A DNA stretch of 6,376 bases from positions 1-6,376 of the forward strand of contig JASHYU010000258.1 in NCBI GenBank assembly GCA_030042855.1, in the 5' to 3' direction. The position numbers and the translations under genes are program-made. How positions within the stretch are numbered: the stretch's first letter is position 1; each line of letters starts with the position of its first letter. The stretch is from Thermoplasmata archaeon. Lineage in GTDB: Archaea > Thermoplasmatota > Thermoplasmata > UBA184. The notes under the pieces were generated by a model, which saw nothing but the letters and a program-made list of their open reading frames with translations, had not been told where the DNA came from and searched no databases. Positions 5,175-6,376 of this stretch are shown here, piece after piece.

Positions 5175-5654
5175 ATGCCCGACAAGCCCCTAACGAAAGT
5201 GCGAGACCTGACGCCGAACTCGAAGCAAGTGAACGTGCTGGCCAAGGTGGTCAGCATCGGTGAGCCCAAGGAGGTCATGGGCAAGTTCGGCGACCCCCGC
5301 AAGGTCTGCGAGGCGGTCGTCGGCGACGACACCGCCACGATCATCCTCTCTCTCTGGAACGAGCAGATCGGCTCGATCCAGAAGGACGAGATCGTCCTGG
5401 TCGACAACGGCTACGTGTCGCTCGTGCGCGGCCACATGCGCCTGAACGTCGGCCGGTACGGCAACCTGTCGAAGTCCACCGAGGCGATCGGCGAGATCAA
5501 CTCCCAGCTGGACATGAGCCAGCAGGAGTTCGAGAGCGAGCGCCGGTCGTTCGGCGGCGGCTACCGCGACCGCGGCGGCGGGGGCCGCTACGGCGGTGGC
5601 GGCGGCGGCGGGGGTCAGGGGCGGGACCGCTCCGACACCTACCGGCGCTACTAG
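5175..5654 (+). CDS. ssb: Single OB-fold single-stranded DNA-binding protein with Gly-rich tail
   Basis: A 159-aa archaeal SSB of the short, single OB-fold type known from Sulfolobus SSB and related to human SSB1. It binds and protects ssDNA in replication and repair. The OB fold spans about residues 5-110. Landmarks are VRDLTPNSKQVNVLAKV (9-25), CEAVVGDDTATIILSLW (45-61) and DNGYVSLVRGHMRLNVG (77-93). W61 lines up with the DNA-stacking tryptophan of the Sulfolobus protein, and Y80 sits where a second aromatic is expected. A flexible tail (about 118-159) is rich in Gly, Arg and Tyr, with a run of eight glycines; it ends DTYRRY and is not acidic. The start is ATG at 5175, preceded by GAGG ten bases upstream. 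The in-frame GTG at 5130 is less likely because family similarity starts just after MPDKPL. Identification is by architecture and motif resemblance. Confidence 0.88.
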   Translation: MPDKPLTKVRDLTPNSKQVNVLAKVVSIGEPKEVMGKFGDPRKVCEAVVGDDTATIILSLWNEQIGSIQKDEIVLVDNGYVSLVRGHMRLNVGRYGNLSKSTEAIGEINSQLDMSQQEFESERRSFGGGYRDRGGGGRYGGGGGGGGQGRDRSDTYRRY

Positions 5655-5677
5655 GTCCGCCGCGACCCGCGCGGACC
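5654..5677 (+). repeat. Hairpin at the ssb stop codon
   Basis: Inverted repeat with arms GGTCCGC (5654-5660) and GCGGACC (5671-5677) and a ten-base GC-rich loop, starting on the last base of the ssb stop codon. It may stabilise the 3' end of the mRNA. No T-run follows, so it is not a canonical archaeal terminator. Confidence 0.35.
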
Positions 5678-5693
5678 TCGAGCCGAACCCATT

Positions 5694-5715
5694 CCCCGGC
5701 GCGCGCGCGCCGGGG
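5694..5715. repeat. Perfect 22-bp GC palindrome downstream of ssb
   Basis: A perfect inverted repeat with no loop. CCCCGG and CCGGGG ends flank an alternating CG core, and the centre falls between 5704 and 5705. In RNA it could form a very stable hairpin after ssb. In DNA the alternating CG core is of the kind that favours Z-form or cruciform structure. It may end or protect the ssb transcript, although no T-run follows, and it sits about 26 bases upstream of the next gene's promoter. Confidence 0.45.
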
Positions 5716-5740
5716 CCCGCGCCCGGTCGGCGAGCGCCCC

Positions 5741-5749
5741 GATAGTTAG
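5741..5749 (+). promoter_or_regulatory. TATA-like box for the last gene
   Basis: GATAGTTAG is the only AT-rich patch in the 129-base gap after ssb. Its end is about 35 bases before the ATG at 5784, which predicts a leader of roughly 10-15 bases. The match to the archaeal consensus is moderate. Confidence 0.45.
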
Positions 5750-5783
5750 AAGAGGGCCGTCCCGCTGAGCGACGCAAGGCTCC

Positions 5784-6376
5784 ATGGCCGATGAACCGCG
5801 GGAACTGACGCTCTACGTGCAGTCGAAGAAGGCCGTCACGACGTTCTACCGCACGCCGACCACCCAGGGAACGACCGCGATGTCGGCGCTCCCCCCGGGC
5901 GCGCCGGGCGCCGGGCCCGAGACGTCGACCGCGCTCGGGGAGCCGGTCTACTTCCTCTCGGACGAGCAGGCCCGGTGCGTCGCGCTCGCCGAGGACCTCG
6001 CGGAGAAGCGGGGCTACAAGGTCCACGTCGTCGACGTCGAGAAGGCCGGGGTGATCGAGCGGATCATCACCGAGCACCTGCGGGGCGTCCAGACGTTCCC
6101 CGTGCTGATCTCGCCCCTCGGCCAGCGGCTCGAGGGCTCGGCGAAGTTCACGGAGGAGGAGCTCTCCGCGATCATGCCGACCGAACTGAAGGGCGCCCGG
6201 GCCTTCTCCTATCTCAAGGTGCGGGGCGGGGACCTCGATCGGATCCGCCGGCTCCTCGAGAGCCTCCCCGAGGTCAAGGAGCTCCACTTCCTCACGGGCG
6301 ACTGGGACATCCTGGTCGTCCTCGACTTCGAGAACGGCACGTCGAACAAGCGGCGCGTGCTCGACTTCGTCACCGA
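5784..6376 (+). CDS. Glutaredoxin-like domain fused to Lrp/AsnC-type RAM domain, C-terminus cut by window edge
   Basis: 197 codons are present before the right edge. Residues 1-52 include ELTLYVQSKK and a Pro/Gly/Ala/Thr-rich linker. Residues 53-131 read as a thioredoxin/glutaredoxin fold: strand PVYFLS (53-58), helix 60-76, strand KVHVVDVEK (78-86), helix 88-98, the T-F-P-V-L segment (103-107) with the expected cis-proline at 105, strand GQRLEG (112-117), and a last helix starting FTEEELSAI (121-129). Where glutaredoxins have C-x-x-C this protein has Q62-A-R-C65, so the nucleophilic first cysteine is missing. From about 138, AFSYLKVRGGDLDRI followed by LTGDWDILVVLDFEN resembles the Lrp/AsnC C-terminal ligand-sensing and oligomerisation (RAM) domain, where 'tGdyDlll' is the signature. 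No helix-turn-helix domain precedes it. Probably a cytoplasmic sensor or regulatory protein. The domain calls are by pattern and the function is unknown. Confidence 0.75.
   Translation, partial: MADEPRELTLYVQSKKAVTTFYRTPTTQGTTAMSALPPGAPGAGPETSTALGEPVYFLSDEQARCVALAEDLAEKRGYKVHVVDVEKAGVIERIITEHLRGVQTFPVLISPLGQRLEGSAKFTEEELSAIMPTELKGARAFSYLKVRGGDLDRIRRLLESLPEVKELHFLTGDWDILVVLDFENGTSNKRRVLDFVT

Noticed and set aside
5190..6287. Long minus-strand open frame (365 codons) opposite ssb and the last gene
   Set aside because: It spans two plus-strand genes with recognisable domains and their intergenic gap, and its product shows only biased composition.
1..6376. Mobile elements, CRISPR repeats, phage genes, toxin-antitoxin or defence systems
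   Set aside because: No transposase, integrase, direct-repeat array or terminal inverted repeats are visible, and base composition looks even across the window. The content is mainly housekeeping.

Overview
The window looks like a piece of an archaeal chromosome of high GC content (roughly 70% by eye, with G/C dominating third codon positions). Four genes point to Archaea. They are an archaeal-length uS15 ribosomal protein (151 aa, with the archaeal/eukaryotic N-terminal extension), a DHH-family RecJ-like nuclease, a tryptophanyl-tRNA synthetase of the archaeal/eukaryotic type, and a single OB-fold single-stranded DNA-binding protein resembling crenarchaeal SSB. Several starts have an AT-rich TATA-like box about 25-35 bases upstream and little or no Shine-Dalgarno sequence, which suits archaeal transcription with short or absent leaders. 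A GC-rich Thermoplasmatota lineage is my best guess, but the phylum cannot be fixed from sequence inspection.

Layout. Positions 1-2588 are on the minus strand. Reading in the direction of transcription, there are two related small winged-helix-like proteins (about 2534-2196 and 2138-1794), then rps15 (1718-1263), overlapping by one base the start of a RecJ-like DHH phosphoesterase that runs off the left edge. Positions 2625-4094 are on the plus strand: a 102-aa cysteine-rich zinc-ribbon-like protein and trpS, 12 bases apart and presumably one operon. Converging on trpS is a minus-strand tetratricopeptide-repeat protein (4970-4140). Divergent from that is the plus-strand ssb gene (5175-5654), with one strong TATA box in the shared intergenic region. 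The last gene (5784 to the right edge, plus) joins a glutaredoxin-like domain lacking its catalytic cysteine to an Lrp/AsnC-type ligand-binding (RAM) domain.

How it fits together. Most of the window is information processing: ribosome assembly with DNA repair or replication (rps15-recJ), tRNA charging (trpS), ssDNA binding (ssb), and small DNA-binding-like proteins. It is a chromosomal housekeeping region with no sign of mobile elements, CRISPR, phage genes, rRNA or tRNA. No stretch longer than about 300 bases lacks a gene. The parts most worth a second look are the redox-dead glutaredoxin/RAM fusion, the altered class I signature motifs in TrpRS, and the tandem winged-helix paralogues.
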